Of a DNA stretch of 64,000 nucleotides, positions 33,215 to 43,796 are shown in pieces. The stretch comes from Simmondsia chinensis. Taxonomy: Eukaryota > Streptophyta > Magnoliopsida > Caryophyllales > Simmondsiaceae. How positions within the stretch are numbered: position 1 is the stretch's first letter; each line of letters begins with the position of its first letter. The translations under genes and the position numbers were made by a program. The stretch spans positions 35,492,911 through 35,556,910 of the forward strand of contig JAGTTD010000007.1 of the NCBI GenBank assembly GCA_018398585.1, written 5' to 3'. The notes under the pieces were generated by a model. It saw only the letters and a list, made by a program, of their open reading frames with translations, had not been told where the DNA came from and ran no database searches.

Positions 33215-36200
33215 TGTTGGGAAAAATATAAATTTTTGTTGAAAAAATAAACTCTGATGCCGACTATTAGGTTCACAATTCTCAACTTTAATCATAACAA
33301 CAGGCACCTATTAAAGCACTTAGAATAGGAGACTCTTCTCTCTACCTAAGCCCCCGGTCGGAGAGTCACACTTCGTGACACCTCACGTGCGAGAGTTTCC
33401 GGGAATAGGTTTATCTTTATAAACCCTTTGCCCTAATACCGGTTGTTGGGACGAATTTTAAAAATTCTCCCTAGTGTTATAAAGTTTACGCAGCGGAAGG
33501 GGTTTAGAATTCATAATTCCAAACCTAGGGTTGATTCAAAATTCTTAATTTTAAATCTACAGATTTAAATTCATAATTTAAATCTACAGAATTTAGATCT
33601 ACAGGCCTTTTACTCTATTACATTTATAATAATACATAAACTTAAACAGGCATAATAACAGATACTGTAAATAAACAAAAAACGAAAACTAAAAGTGAAG
33701 AAAAGAAGACATACCTGAATTTGCTCCAAACTAAGAAAACCAGAAAGAAATAATAATCTTCAAAAGAATACCTGAAATCGAGACCCCGCGATCTTATGCG
33801 CAATGACCTCGAGCTGTCTGGAGGGTGGGCTCCAAAAAATATTAAACTGTGGAAAGAAAATTTTCAACAAAATTTTTTCTCTCCAATTAGGCCTCCGAAA
33901 CAATTCCAGAAACCCAAAATAGGTACCTTTATTTATAGTAGGCTACCGGAGCGAAAAATAGGCTGATTTTCGATGTGGGATTTGCCCAGGTAAAATCAAA
34001 ATGTAGCGTATCATTTAAAAACCCGCTCAAAACGCCGTGTTTCAAAACAGTAATGTGTGCTTCCTTGCCCTATCTCCACGTGACACGTGTCGCATGCCTA
34101 TTGGTCCGCGCCTCAGCGCGTGTCCATCTGCGAAGACGCGGATCGGGGTCTGGGCGTGATTTTTTTTTTTTTTTTTTACTTTATTTTCCACATGTAAAAA
34201 CTCATCTTATGAATTTTAATTTTTCAAAATTATTTTATTTTATAATTTTTAAATTTTATTCATCTTATGAATAATGTTTGGAAGAATTAATTTGCCCGTC
34301 TCATGGATAAATAATTCATCTCATGAATTCTTTAATATTTTTCTGATGGCAATAAATACAGAGGCTTGCACAGGGGCCTCATGGACAATTTAAATCTAGT
34401 TCCAAATGTGTTAAATTAATCATCTCATAAAATAATTTAATTACCATTTAATGAGACTTAATTCTACTAAATAAATTTTACTGCACTCCAGACTTAAACC
34501 ATTTATTCGATATCTCCCTAATAGACTGTATTGATGACAACAACCCCTCCACTAGATGTCAATGGCAAAGGATAAATATAACCACTACCATTATCCTTCT
34601 CACAGCCCAATTAGTTACAGACTCGCCCTTCACTGAATAATTTATTTGTACTTGAACATATTCATGGTATAAATTCCAAATGTCAAACACTTGGAATACT
34701 TTGGCCAAAGTTTTTGAACTATTCAAATATTTGCGAATCAACTAGGAGGACATTTGTATCTCATAAGAGACTGTAGATTTCCTATTGAATACCTGATCTT
34801 TGTCACACTTCATGCCGCTACCCAGTGTACGTGGAAATTTAGTTATGCCTTTAGAGCTTACTTATAGTACACCAAAGTCGCTAACGCTCCATGCACAAGT
34901 CCAGAATACCTTCAGGATTTAGAGTCGTCGTTCAAACAGTTTAACTTGAATCACTCATCTCTGATAGTAGTTTAGAAATTGTTAGATATGTAGACATGCA
35001 CAACGACAATACTGCGTATACCAACGTGTGAAATACTACTCAAAATACTGTTACGAATTACCGAGAAATACCCAAAAATTACAGTATAAATAAAACGAAA
35101 ATGCCGCTGAAAATTACAGTAAACTGACCAAAAATTGCAGTAAAATTACTAAAAATTACTGTAGATTGATCAGCAAAATATACTCGAAAAATAAGCATTA
35201 AATCTCGGGACAACGCAGTAAAATATTCCAGTAAACTTGTATCGAAAACCGCAGCCGAATAAATGAACACAACAATCAAATAATACTGTAAGAGGAAGAG
35301 TGGATTAGAGAATACCAAAGACACCGCGCCGTGGGAAATACCACTGTCCTAAAAGACGGTTTCGCTGCTGCTCCGGTGCATACAGTGGTTTCGACGGCCG
35401 TCCTCCAGGATTAACACGGTTCGACTCTTAACGTGCACTCGTTAATCGTTGGGTAGGAGAACAGGAGAACTTTGTCCGGAATGCTTTACAAGGAAATGAC
35501 AGAAGGCGAGAGAAGGAGGAAGAAAGAGACGTATTTTTTTGAGAGATGATGATAAACCTAAGTTAGACAACCCATTTATACTAATCCTAAAGCTCAACCG
35601 GTATACACATAGAAGTAATGGTGATTAATGAGATGCTCCCAACGACTAGAAATGGTCCAAACGCATTGATATGGATCCCAACGGCTATTAACATTTTTCC
35701 GGGCATTAAAATCGACCCCAACGGCTAGTTATTGTAAATTTTCGCAAAACAAATATACCCGTTAGGAAAAAGATCACCCGCACCCTCGCCCGAGCACGGC
35801 GTGGCCGGAGGGCGGCACGCGCGCGTGTGTGGTTCCCAACATTCCTTCACCCAAGGCTTAATTCAAGTGGGTTAAAAATACTCACCTTTATAAACCCAAC
35901 TACCCCCTCTAATTTATCAATGTGGGATTGGGAACCTTTGTTTTGTACTCACAATGGGGCATTTACCAATTGGGATACAACTTTCCTGCTAATTTGGATT
36001 TAGCTTGTATCATTTTTCTAACAGAAATAAGTAACACACATGGTTCAACTCAGTGTGTCAATCTTATTAAACACACCAATCCAACACTTTTGGATCTCCA
36101 TCCATATGACCAAGATAAGTCATCTAAAGCGTCACGTTATAGTCTTAGCATACAAATGATCCAAACTTGTCTTCAACTACTGGCCTTTCAAACAACAATC

Positions 36201-36438
36201 CATACCATTTGTTCCAAGTCTATTTGTAGCTTAGTCTCATAAACTATTTAGAACAAACATACAAATTGTAGTCTGAGGACTACACCCATCTCATAAATAT
36301 CTCCGAAAAAAAAATTACATATAGTATAAATACTCGCTTATACAAATTTAACTAAAAAATAACTAAAACTTTAATTTTATTTATTAATTAAATAATATAT
36401 CTAAAATAAATTTAAATTTTAAGATACTATTCCTAATA
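33215..36438 (-). repeat. 5' LTR of the large copia element
   Basis: Starts TGTTGGG and ends CCTAATA, with the terminal CA mutated to TA. 3224 bp, including a 1044-bp solo LTR and its duplication. It aligns with the other LTR block by block and lacks the MITE and the SINE present there. Confidence 0.93.
34980..36023 (-). mobile_element. Solo LTR nested in the copia 5' LTR
   Basis: Plus strand TGTTAGATATG to TTTTTCTAACA, 1044 bp, with a perfect 5-bp target duplication GAAAT (34975-34979, 36024-36028). No internal domains are present, so it is a solo LTR left by recombination. A related copy in the other orientation is at 48466-49469: they share the GC-rich block around GGCCGTCCTCCAGGATTA, and the reverse complement starts TGTTAGAAAAATGATACAAG. 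The AATTACAGTAAA words near 35075-35160 correspond to the 25-bp repeats in that copy. Confidence 0.95.
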
Positions 36439-36604
36439 GACTTATGGTGAGATAGAGCCTAGAGGGGTATTTATAGGGTTAGTATCACACGCTTAGGTCG
36501 TGGGTTATCCGGTATTTATATGGTGAGAAACATTTGTCGAGTAGCATTGGGGGTTAGTTCAATACTTCAATTCTCGCTTGCACGTAGGCAAATTAGTCAT
36601 AAAG

Positions 36605-36921
36605 ATTCTTTAACCTCCTTTACCCTTGTTACCCTCCTTTATTCTCATTTTTTTTAACCCATAAATTGAAGGGTAAAAGAGAATAAGATAAATTTTTAAA
36701 AAAATTTAGACTATTTTATCCTTATTAAAACTATAACTCTCTTTATTCTCACCTCTTTATCTAATTGCTAAACAAGATTGACTCATTTATCCCTCTTTAT
36801 CCTCACTCCTCTTATTTTGATATATCTAAACAAGGGTAAGATCTTACCTTACCTTCCCTCCCTTGACTCTCCCTCTTTACACTTCTTTAGCCTCCTTTAT
36901 CCAATTGTCAAACAAAGCATA
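36605..36921. repeat. MITE fragment related to 11310-11685
   Basis: Shares TTTGATATATCTAAACAAGG, TTACCTTACC and CCTCTTTACCCT words with the elements at 10697 and 11310. The right end, reverse complement TGCTTTGTTTGACAATTGG, is the family terminus. The left terminus is not clear. Confidence 0.55.
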
Positions 36922-37516
36922 AAACTTTCCATAATGATGGATGGGAAGCCCAAGGGCAGATTGTACCTGTCAATGCTCTTTCTCTCTAAATTTTTCCAAG
37001 GCATCCTACACGTGTCCGTTAATAGACTCTACCTGATATTAACCTTTCTCGGCAACTCTTACTGTTGGCATACCCGGAATGATATTTTATCAACAGTAGG
37101 TAAATTTAATCAACTTGAGGTGGGTTCGGATGGAGGAAATTATTTACAGCTTATTACTTGTTTAATTCCTCTGTCGGATACTGTATTATTTTCTTATTTC
37201 TTCTTCCTAAGCTGTTTAGGAAACTGTGTAATCATGTGAAGTCTGTGATGATGAAGAAAAATGCTTAATGGGCATTTTTGTTAGCATATCTGACCTGATT
37301 CTGCATAAACTTAGAAATACATATTCTATTTAGTATTCTATCATATACTAAATGAAAGTTGTGACAATGAATAAGAGTCATTTTATGACTGCCAACTAGC
37401 ACTTTATGTCTGTTTGTGGATTGACAGTATTAGCATGCTTCACTTTAACTTGGAAAGCTATCCTGTCCTTATTAGTTCTTCGTTAAGTTTGACCATTTTC
37501 TATTCAAAAATGCTGT

Positions 37517-37637
37517 ACGTTGCGAGAAAAACAGCCACGAAAATGTTACGAGAAATAGGTGCTTAGGAACTAGTTTGTTGTTAACGACAAACTATACCCT
37601 AGTCGTGGCATTTTCGTGCACCCCCTTCTCGTGTTGT
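37517..37637. repeat. Short inverted-repeat element in segment B
   Basis: ACGTTGCGAGAAAAACAGCC at the left and, inverted, ACACGAGAAGGGGGTGCACG at the right. The inner arms CACGAAAATGTTACGA and CACGAAAATGCCACGA are also inverted. Segments A and C lack it at the matching place, so it is a recent foldback-type insertion about 120 bp long. Confidence 0.55.
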
Positions 37638-38429
37638 ATAACATAACTCTTTTCTATTACAAAAAAGCATTTTACTTATGACATAACTCACTTACTATTC
37701 TTTCATATGTAAAACTGTTAGGCAAAATATCCAAGAATTGGATAAGATTTACATGCTAAAAATTGGTTCTGTACAAAGAAGACAAGAGAAGAGAGAAGGA
37801 GAAATTGTAATACTGAGTTTTACGTGTTAAACCCTTAGATGTGGGAAAAATCACAGGTGGGATTGTATGGAAACAGAGACTTAAATTTCAGACAAAAGAC
37901 AATAACAAATCTTTTGTTCTTTTAACGTAAGTGAGGATGGAAACTTGAAACTGTTATTAAGTGGTACTTCTGGTGAGGTGAGCCGAACTTAGGTTCAAAT
38001 GAACAACGGGACTGTATGTTTTGTTTTTGTGTTTTCGTGTTTTGTTTGTGATGAGGTAGAAAGGGTACTTACAGGACCAATATCGTATGTTTGGAGCAAG
38101 AAGTGGAGGTATGTGGGCATCTTAAGTTGGCTCGGTATTATTAGTTCAGTACTACTAACTTAGTATTTAAAGGTGAGCTGCTCAGAATGAGCCGTTTTGG
38201 TCTCATACCCTGCAAGCTTTTGTCCTCATGCCCCTTGCGCTGTACTACGTAACATACTGTGTATGTTCGGGATTTATATAGAGCTCAGAATTAACGTGTT
38301 CAACTGTCTTTTGGCTATGTTGGGTGGGTTTATTTTAGCAGTAGAACATATAAGAAATTGGGAGATTGTTGTAGAATCATGAGAGAAATTCAATTTTATC
38401 ATGATCATGTTCTGCAACTGATTGGTCAA

Positions 38430-38650
38430 GTGTTAAAGGAACAAACTCTTCCAAAGGCTTAAGCTGATGGGTCAAGGCAAAAGAATGATTTTATACTTTA
38501 ACATGCTCCCTTATACGAATGCCTATCTGATTTGAAGCGAGGATAATGCACAAATCTATCTTATACCTTGTGATATCAATATTAAAAGTGGAGGCTATTG
38601 GGATTCCAATTCGTAACCTCTCGGTCAACAACGTTGATACCGTGTAGAGA
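38430..38650 (-). mobile_element. tRNA-derived SINE, copy in segment B (minus)
   Basis: Carries CTTAAGCTGATGGGTCAAGG, ATGATTTTATAC, CCCTTATACGAATGCC, CTTATACCTTGTG and GATTCCAATTCGTAACC. The last is box B on the minus strand. Confidence 0.65.
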
Positions 38651-38659
38651 AACGAACAA

Positions 38660-39035
38660 TATTAAAAGTTTAAATTGATTGATGAAGGCATAAGTATGGA
38701 CATAAGGCTTTGAGCAAGCATTTAATGGCGAGTATAGATTTTGGTGTTAAAAGTATTAAACCATTATTAGACCTTTACTCATCAGCTTAAACTTTTAGAA
38801 AAGTTGGTTCCTTAACATGGTATCAGAGCCTTATTGACCAAGAGATCACAAGTTCAAATTCTAACCACTCCCACTCTAAATATTAATATATTCAAGCATA
38901 GCGAATGAATGAGCTTGTGTATTATCTACTGAAGTCCAATGGATATTTGCATGAAGGTGGCATGTTAGAGTGTAAAACCATTCTTGAATCTTTACTCATC
39001 AACTTAAGCCTTTAACAAAGTTGGTTCCATAATAA
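38660..39035 (+). mobile_element. tRNA-derived SINE, best-preserved head (plus)
   Basis: GTTGGTTCCTTAACATGG leads into GGTATCAGAGCC (box A-like) and, about 33 bp on, CACAAGTTCAAATTC (box B, consensus GGTTCRANTCC). The spacing is that of a tRNA. The body with AATATTAATATATT and TGCATGAAGGTGGCATGTTA follows. The 5' 140 bp is another, inverted partial copy. A Pol III-type internal promoter is inferred. Confidence 0.7.
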
Positions 39036-39239
39036 GTGGAACTCTTTATTGGCCATGTCTCTTTATTGAAAAATCAAGCTTACTCACTGCATAACAAGCG
39101 TATTAGACATTTTGCAGGAACCAATTGATCTTTATTTTCATCTAGACCAACAATGTTCAGAGTTCCATTTTCCTGGGCAGAAAAATTCAGCCTCAATATG
39201 GCCTACATAGTTACCTCTTCAAGATTCATCTCTTTAGCA

Positions 39240-40847
39240 TCATAAAGACACAAAAGCCATGAATTCTTCATCCAATTCAAGCGCGCTCATCGCATCAGGT
39301 GGTAAACATATCTCTAAATCAACACTACCTCCCCCTTCGCAACCCGGGTACGCTGCAACTTTCCCAGTAACCTTATTTGCATACCCACTACGAACAGCGA
39401 CTGCTTGCTTTTCCTAGCCCAAATTCATTCCCATACATGTTGAATCTCGGTGAGCTTCCCATCATCACAGTGTTATCAAATAACACCCTCTGATGGTGAA
39501 CAAACGGAGATTTCAACCATTTATGAATAGGACTACGAATTGTTTTATCATTGTGCTCTGCTACTGATTGATGCAATTTCATTGCTGCCCGCCCTAAAGT
39601 TTGATCCAGCAATTCACCTACTGTAGTAGTTGCTTTTAGTGGTTGAAAAAAGTTTCCAAAGTAGTCCTGAGACAACGGTGGGTCTAGCCTTTGCCTATTG
39701 TTGCAGATCAATCTACCTGTCAAGAGAATGAGAGAAATTGAGTAAACGAGGCAAACAAAATCTAGGGCGTGTTTTGAAATAGAGAAATTTTCAATTTTTT
39801 CAAAGAAGTTTTCATAGAAAATGGGAAATTGAAGAAGCTGTTAAAAAGGCCACTTTTCTATATTTTGCTAGAAAAACTGAATAATAAGTTTGATTGTTTT
39901 CAAGGGTTTCATATTTATGCTAGTTCTTGCCTTCGGATATTATTTTGTTTAAAAAAAAAAAAGGGTTCCCATATTCTACCTTTAGTTTCTTCATGATGCG
40001 GTACTCCCAGTGCCCGGATGATGGATCTCCAGACAAGTGCAGAAAGCGTTTGAAAGGAAGAGATTTTGTTGGTGCAACACTCGGTGTTAGCCTTTTCCTT
40101 TAATTTCGCCACTGACCCAGATGAGAAATGGAAAACCCTTTCTCTGAGCTTGGGTGCTTCAAATTTGTTTATATGGTCGTCAGTGGAGGCAACAGGAAGC
40201 TTGAGGATCGGTCCATACCCGTCTGGGAACCAACGCTTGTGGATAGGCGGGCGTGTAATAGAAATATGCTCACCTTGTGCCTTGTATATCTCTGACCATA
40301 CATTCCAGAAATTCCAGTAAGACGTGCCATCAGCCACAGAGTGGTTCATGGAACACCCGATGAAGATTCCATCAACCAGTTCTGTGACCTGAATTGATAG
40401 CAGAGGCCTGGTGTGGCCATCATGGTTTACTGCTTTGTCATGGTCAAAGAAGGACTGAACCAACGGTGGAACATCAACCGGAGAGAGAGTATCAAACACA
40501 GTCATGTCTAACCTTGCATAGATGAACCTAGCTCCAGGACCCTTGTTGCAGTCTATGTAGATGAGCCGTGACCCATGGTCTTGGTCAATCTCTGTGACTA
40601 GCTGGCCAGCTAGTGGGTAGAAATGAACCAGGATTAGAGCCAGTGAGTCCTTGAGCTTGTTCAAGAAAGTGTCAATGGTGAACACTGTTGAAGGCTTTTT
40701 GAAAAGGAGACCCTTTTGGATGTAGCGCTCAGAAAGCAGGAATAGATCCCATGGACCCAAGTAAAATGGTTGGTTTGATGCTTCGACTTCGAATTTCGGT
40801 TTGATGAAACATTCAGAGATTTGATGAACAACTGGAGGATTTGACAT
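39240..40847 (-). pseudogene. BAHD acyltransferase copy B, frameshifted
   Basis: Exon 1 (39980-40847) is open from MSNPPVVHQISECFIKPKFE. HXXXD is HSVAD at residues 169-173. It ends at a good GT donor. Exon 2 (39240-39716) starts after TTGACAG and is open to NEFGLGK, where TGCT is duplicated (TGCTTGCT, 39402-39409). This shifts the frame, and the product ends after about six wrong residues, about 50 codons early. Downstream the old frame is still readable (GGGSVDLEICLPPDAMSALE). The lost C-terminus is part of the conserved core, so I expect no activity. It could be an assembly error, which resequencing would show. Without the 4 bp it would be a full-length BAHD gene. Confidence 0.92.
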
Positions 40848-41639
40848 TGGAACTTTCTTACTGATTAGAGATTGTATGTTTTTGGTGCCTCCAGTTAAGT
40901 GGTTTATGAGTCTTTTTCTTGGGCTTCAAATATATTATCCTCGACATGAAACTAAGACTGTGGTTCAAGCCACTTTAGGAGACTCTCTGTTTTATTGATT
41001 ATTCATAGGTTGTGGTTCAGTGGATGAGTCTACTTTTCTTCCCTGCTGGCAAATCTCTACCATAAATTTACAAGTCATCCACACATGCATTGGGCCCATC
41101 CACGTAGACAGTTATTGTAAATAATACAATACTGTGGGGGTTAATTACTAGGAAAATGTGCATGAAAGAGCAGTTAGCTTAAACAAATTGATCAAGGTTG
41201 GAATTTAATTTCATAACAGTTTCGGTTATCTCGAGTTTTAGGTTAGTTTGGCTGTTTTATTTCAAGTTTTTGGGCAGCTAGATCAGGTTTTGTTTGTGTC
41301 GGATTATTTGGGTATGAATCAAATTGAGTTTTGGGTCAACTCGTGCCAAACTTGAATCAGGTTGGATCCATTTTTGTTTGAAGGACACCCAACCCTAACG
41401 CTCACCTAGCACATGCAAATTAATGAAATTAAATTATTTTTAGAACTAGAAGGGAAATATTTTGTTCAAAAAATAGTTTTAGATCAAAATATCTTAAAAA
41501 TCAAATTTTTTTTTTTTTTTGGAAGGGATATTTTTTCTTTCCAACCTTATGGAAGAGTATAATATTATGAATGTCTTTAGTTGCATACTGACGAGCTTTG
41601 GAACATGTTATGCATTGTCCTTTTAAGAAGGAGCTAAGG

Positions 41640-42130
41640 ATTATCCGGCATAAGGCAAACCAACATGCTGATGCTCTGTTCCCTTCAACCTCGGGATCCA
41701 AAGCCAATTGCATGTGACCCCAGCTCCCATGTTTGTTCTGAATCCAACGGCTCTTGCCAACCCAAATTCATTACCGAACCAAGGTAAGCTTCCAGGGGTT
41801 ATGTTGTTAGGTCCATATAACTTGTAGATTCGCGCAATGAAGGGTGACTCAATCCATGCCTCAGCCACGTATGCCACCATCGCATAGGTGTGCTCAGCCA
41901 GAGCCTACTTCAACAACAATCCCGCCCACCCCGGGCCATGATTAGGCAACTCACTGACCCTTGCTATTGGCTGTGACGCCAAGATATACTTGCCAAATTA
42001 GTCATTTAACAAGGGTGGCTTGATCCTTGGCCTAAGCAAGTTTCTTTATCTTGAGCCAGAAATTCGACCTGTAGTTATGTCCCTCCCGGTTAGAGTAGCC
42101 AAACTCTGAATAGAGGATATCTTGGAGGGG
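41640..42130 (-). pseudogene. Divergent BAHD exon-2 fragment
   Basis: The minus strand shows RPRIKPPLLND, then AEHTYAMVAYVAEAWIESPF and YGPNNITPGSLPWFGNEFGL. The last is the BAHD region around the DFGWG motif. Stops and frame changes occur between the pieces, and exon 1 is not seen nearby. It is more divergent than copies A-D (ESPFIARIYKLYGPNN versus KSPFVYHHGVLFDNGV), so it comes from another subgroup of the family or is much older. Confidence 0.8.
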
Positions 42131-42249
42131 AGCCATGGTGGTTTTTCGAGAAGGATGTTTATATATAGAGCTTGTTTTTACTTGTGGACAACCTGATATG
42201 ATGACACAATATGGCAATCATTGTAGTGGATCTGAAAAGGTTTTGAGGT

Positions 42250-42960
42250 GTCAAAGAACTAAAAGTTTAAGCTGATGGATGAAGTACCAGTTTTATACTC
42301 TATTATCAAAGAGGGCACCAACACGCCATCACCGGATCCCATTAGAACTTCGAAGTTAAGCGTGTTTGGGCGAGAGTAGTACCAGGATGGGTGATCTCCT
42401 GGGAAGTCCTCACCCTTAGGTTGGGGGCACTGGGAAACAGCCTCTCTTCAGGTTAACATCCTGAAGGGGGAAGGCTGCGTACATTCGCCCCCCCCCCAAA
42501 AAGACCTTGCGTGGGTGGGAGCCTTGAGGCACTGGGTATGTTCCTTTTTCCTTTATCACGCAAATGGCAATCAGGCTTGAAGCATGGATAATGCACAAAG
42601 TCATTCTATATTTTGGGGCTGTTAGAGTAGAGACTGTTGGGGTTAAAACTCATGTCCTCGTGGTCAATGGAGTTATAATATCATGTCAAAGAGCCAACTC
42701 TCCTAAAATACCCATGAATAGATTTGTGCTCTAACATGCCCCCCTCATGTGACTTCCCTATGCGCTTGAAGCATGGATAATAGATATACCCACCTCATAC
42801 TTTGTGCTTTTAATTATATTAGTGTTTATAGTGGAGATTGTTGTGACTAAAATTCATGACCTCTTAATTGACAAAGACTATGTCATAAAATGATTTATCC
42901 TAAAAGTTTAAAGTGCTGGGTGAAGATATGGGATAATTTTATACTCTAAAAATCTCAGGT
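42250..42960 (-). mobile_element. Two tandem tRNA-derived SINEs, interrupted
   Basis: Two copies lie one after the other (42250-42700 and 42715-42960), each with AAGTTTAAGCTGATGG, TTTTATACTCTA, TGAAGCATGGATAATG and a minus-strand box B (AACTCATGTCCTC; AATTCATGACCTC). The first is interrupted by the 5S-headed SINE at 42309-42552. Confidence 0.7.
42309..42552 (+). mobile_element. 5S rRNA-headed SINE, copy 2
   Basis: The head 42309-42412 resembles 5S rRNA (GGATCCCATTAGAACTTCG, AAGTTAAGCGTGTTTGGGCG, AGGATGGGTGATCTCCTGGG). The Au-like part has GGAAACAGCCTCTC, GGAAGGCTGCGTACATTCG, a poly-C run and GCCTTGAGGCACTGGGTATG, and ends in a T-rich tail. A 6-bp flanking repeat TTATCA is the likely remainder of the target duplication. 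It sits inside a tRNA-derived SINE. Confidence 0.92.
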
Positions 42961-43671
42961 AGGGCGCCATGTTAATTATCGAGAGGATTTTGCACCTGTA
43001 AGAGCATTTTTTAGCTGCCCTGTTGTACTCTTCTCTTTGGTTTTTTTTTTTTTTTTTTTAACATTGTACTCTTCTAATAACTAATGAAAAATCTCTTTAG
43101 ATTCATAGATGTAGACACAATTGACTGGACTAAAGTTCTGTTATTGTGTTATGTTTCTTGTTAATCTAATCTTCTCCTTCGTTGTGAACAACATGCCTAA
43201 TCTAGCTAAAAGCGCAATTAGCTATAAGAATTCTGAATAGGGTGATGCCCACTCTAAATTGTGGTCCTTGTCCTAAAATATGAAGCACACCAAGAATCAG
43301 CTAACAATGAAACATGTTAAATTTCATTGGACCTTTAACCCAACCCACAGAGTTGATATACATGAGGTCCACATATAATTTCAAGTGGGGTTTCATTTGG
43401 AACGAATTAACATTAGATGGGGTAACCCTTACTTGAACATGATATGTTCTATAGGTTCGTACCTCTGTATTCTTGAGTCTTAAGGATACAGGAAATCAAG
43501 TTTGGAGGATGAACTATGACCATGTGACTAGAGCGTGATTAACAGGTTCATTGGACTTTGGTTTGTCGTCGTAGTAAAGTATCGTTCTCAGCTATTGGCC
43601 CTGCAATGGCGGGGATGGTCACATAGTTGTCTGAAATTTTTTATATTATTTCTACCTTTTCTTTCTTTTTT

Positions 43672-43796
43672 AAGGTTGGGGTCCCTTCTGAAACAACCTC
43701 TCTTTAGGATAGCATCCTGTAGGAGTAAGATTGCGTACATCTTACCCTCCAGACCTTCCCATGGCCAGAGCCTCTTAAGGCATTTTGTTGTTGTTG
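43672..43796 (+). mobile_element. Diverged Au-type SINE
   Basis: Contains AACAACCTCTCTTTAGG, AGTAAGATTGCGTACATC, CCTCCAGACCTTCC, AGCCTCTTAAGGCATT and (TTG)n. Substitutions are frequent, so it is older than the copies with perfect duplications. No target duplication is visible. Confidence 0.75.

Larger units (their letters stand above)
26031..36438 (-). mobile_element. Large Ty1/copia element with 2.2-2.4-kb LTRs
   Basis: The left LTR is 26031-28947 and the right LTR 33215-36438, both starting TGTTGGGAAAAATATA on the plus strand. A perfect 5-bp target duplication GACTT flanks the whole (26026-26030 and 36439-36443). The matching place in segment C (TGATCATGACTTATGG, about 47730) is the empty site. 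The minus-strand primer site TAGTATCAGAGC at 33201-33212 sets the orientation. The inside holds a gag remnant and an RT/RNase H remnant only; integrase and protease are missing. Later insertions are a hAT MITE and a SINE in the 3' LTR and a solo LTR in the 5' LTR. Confidence 0.95.
25865..41210. repeat. Duplicated segment B (with large copia element inside)
   Basis: 25870-26030 matches 15550-15660 and 47690-47735. After the copia element, 36444-39240 matches segment A (15665-17940) and segment C (47730-50400), followed by BAHD copy B. Without the 10.4-kb insertion the segment would be about 4.9 kb. Spacer open frames at 35922, 36778 and 38197 show no domain and are not conserved in A or C. Confidence 0.75.
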
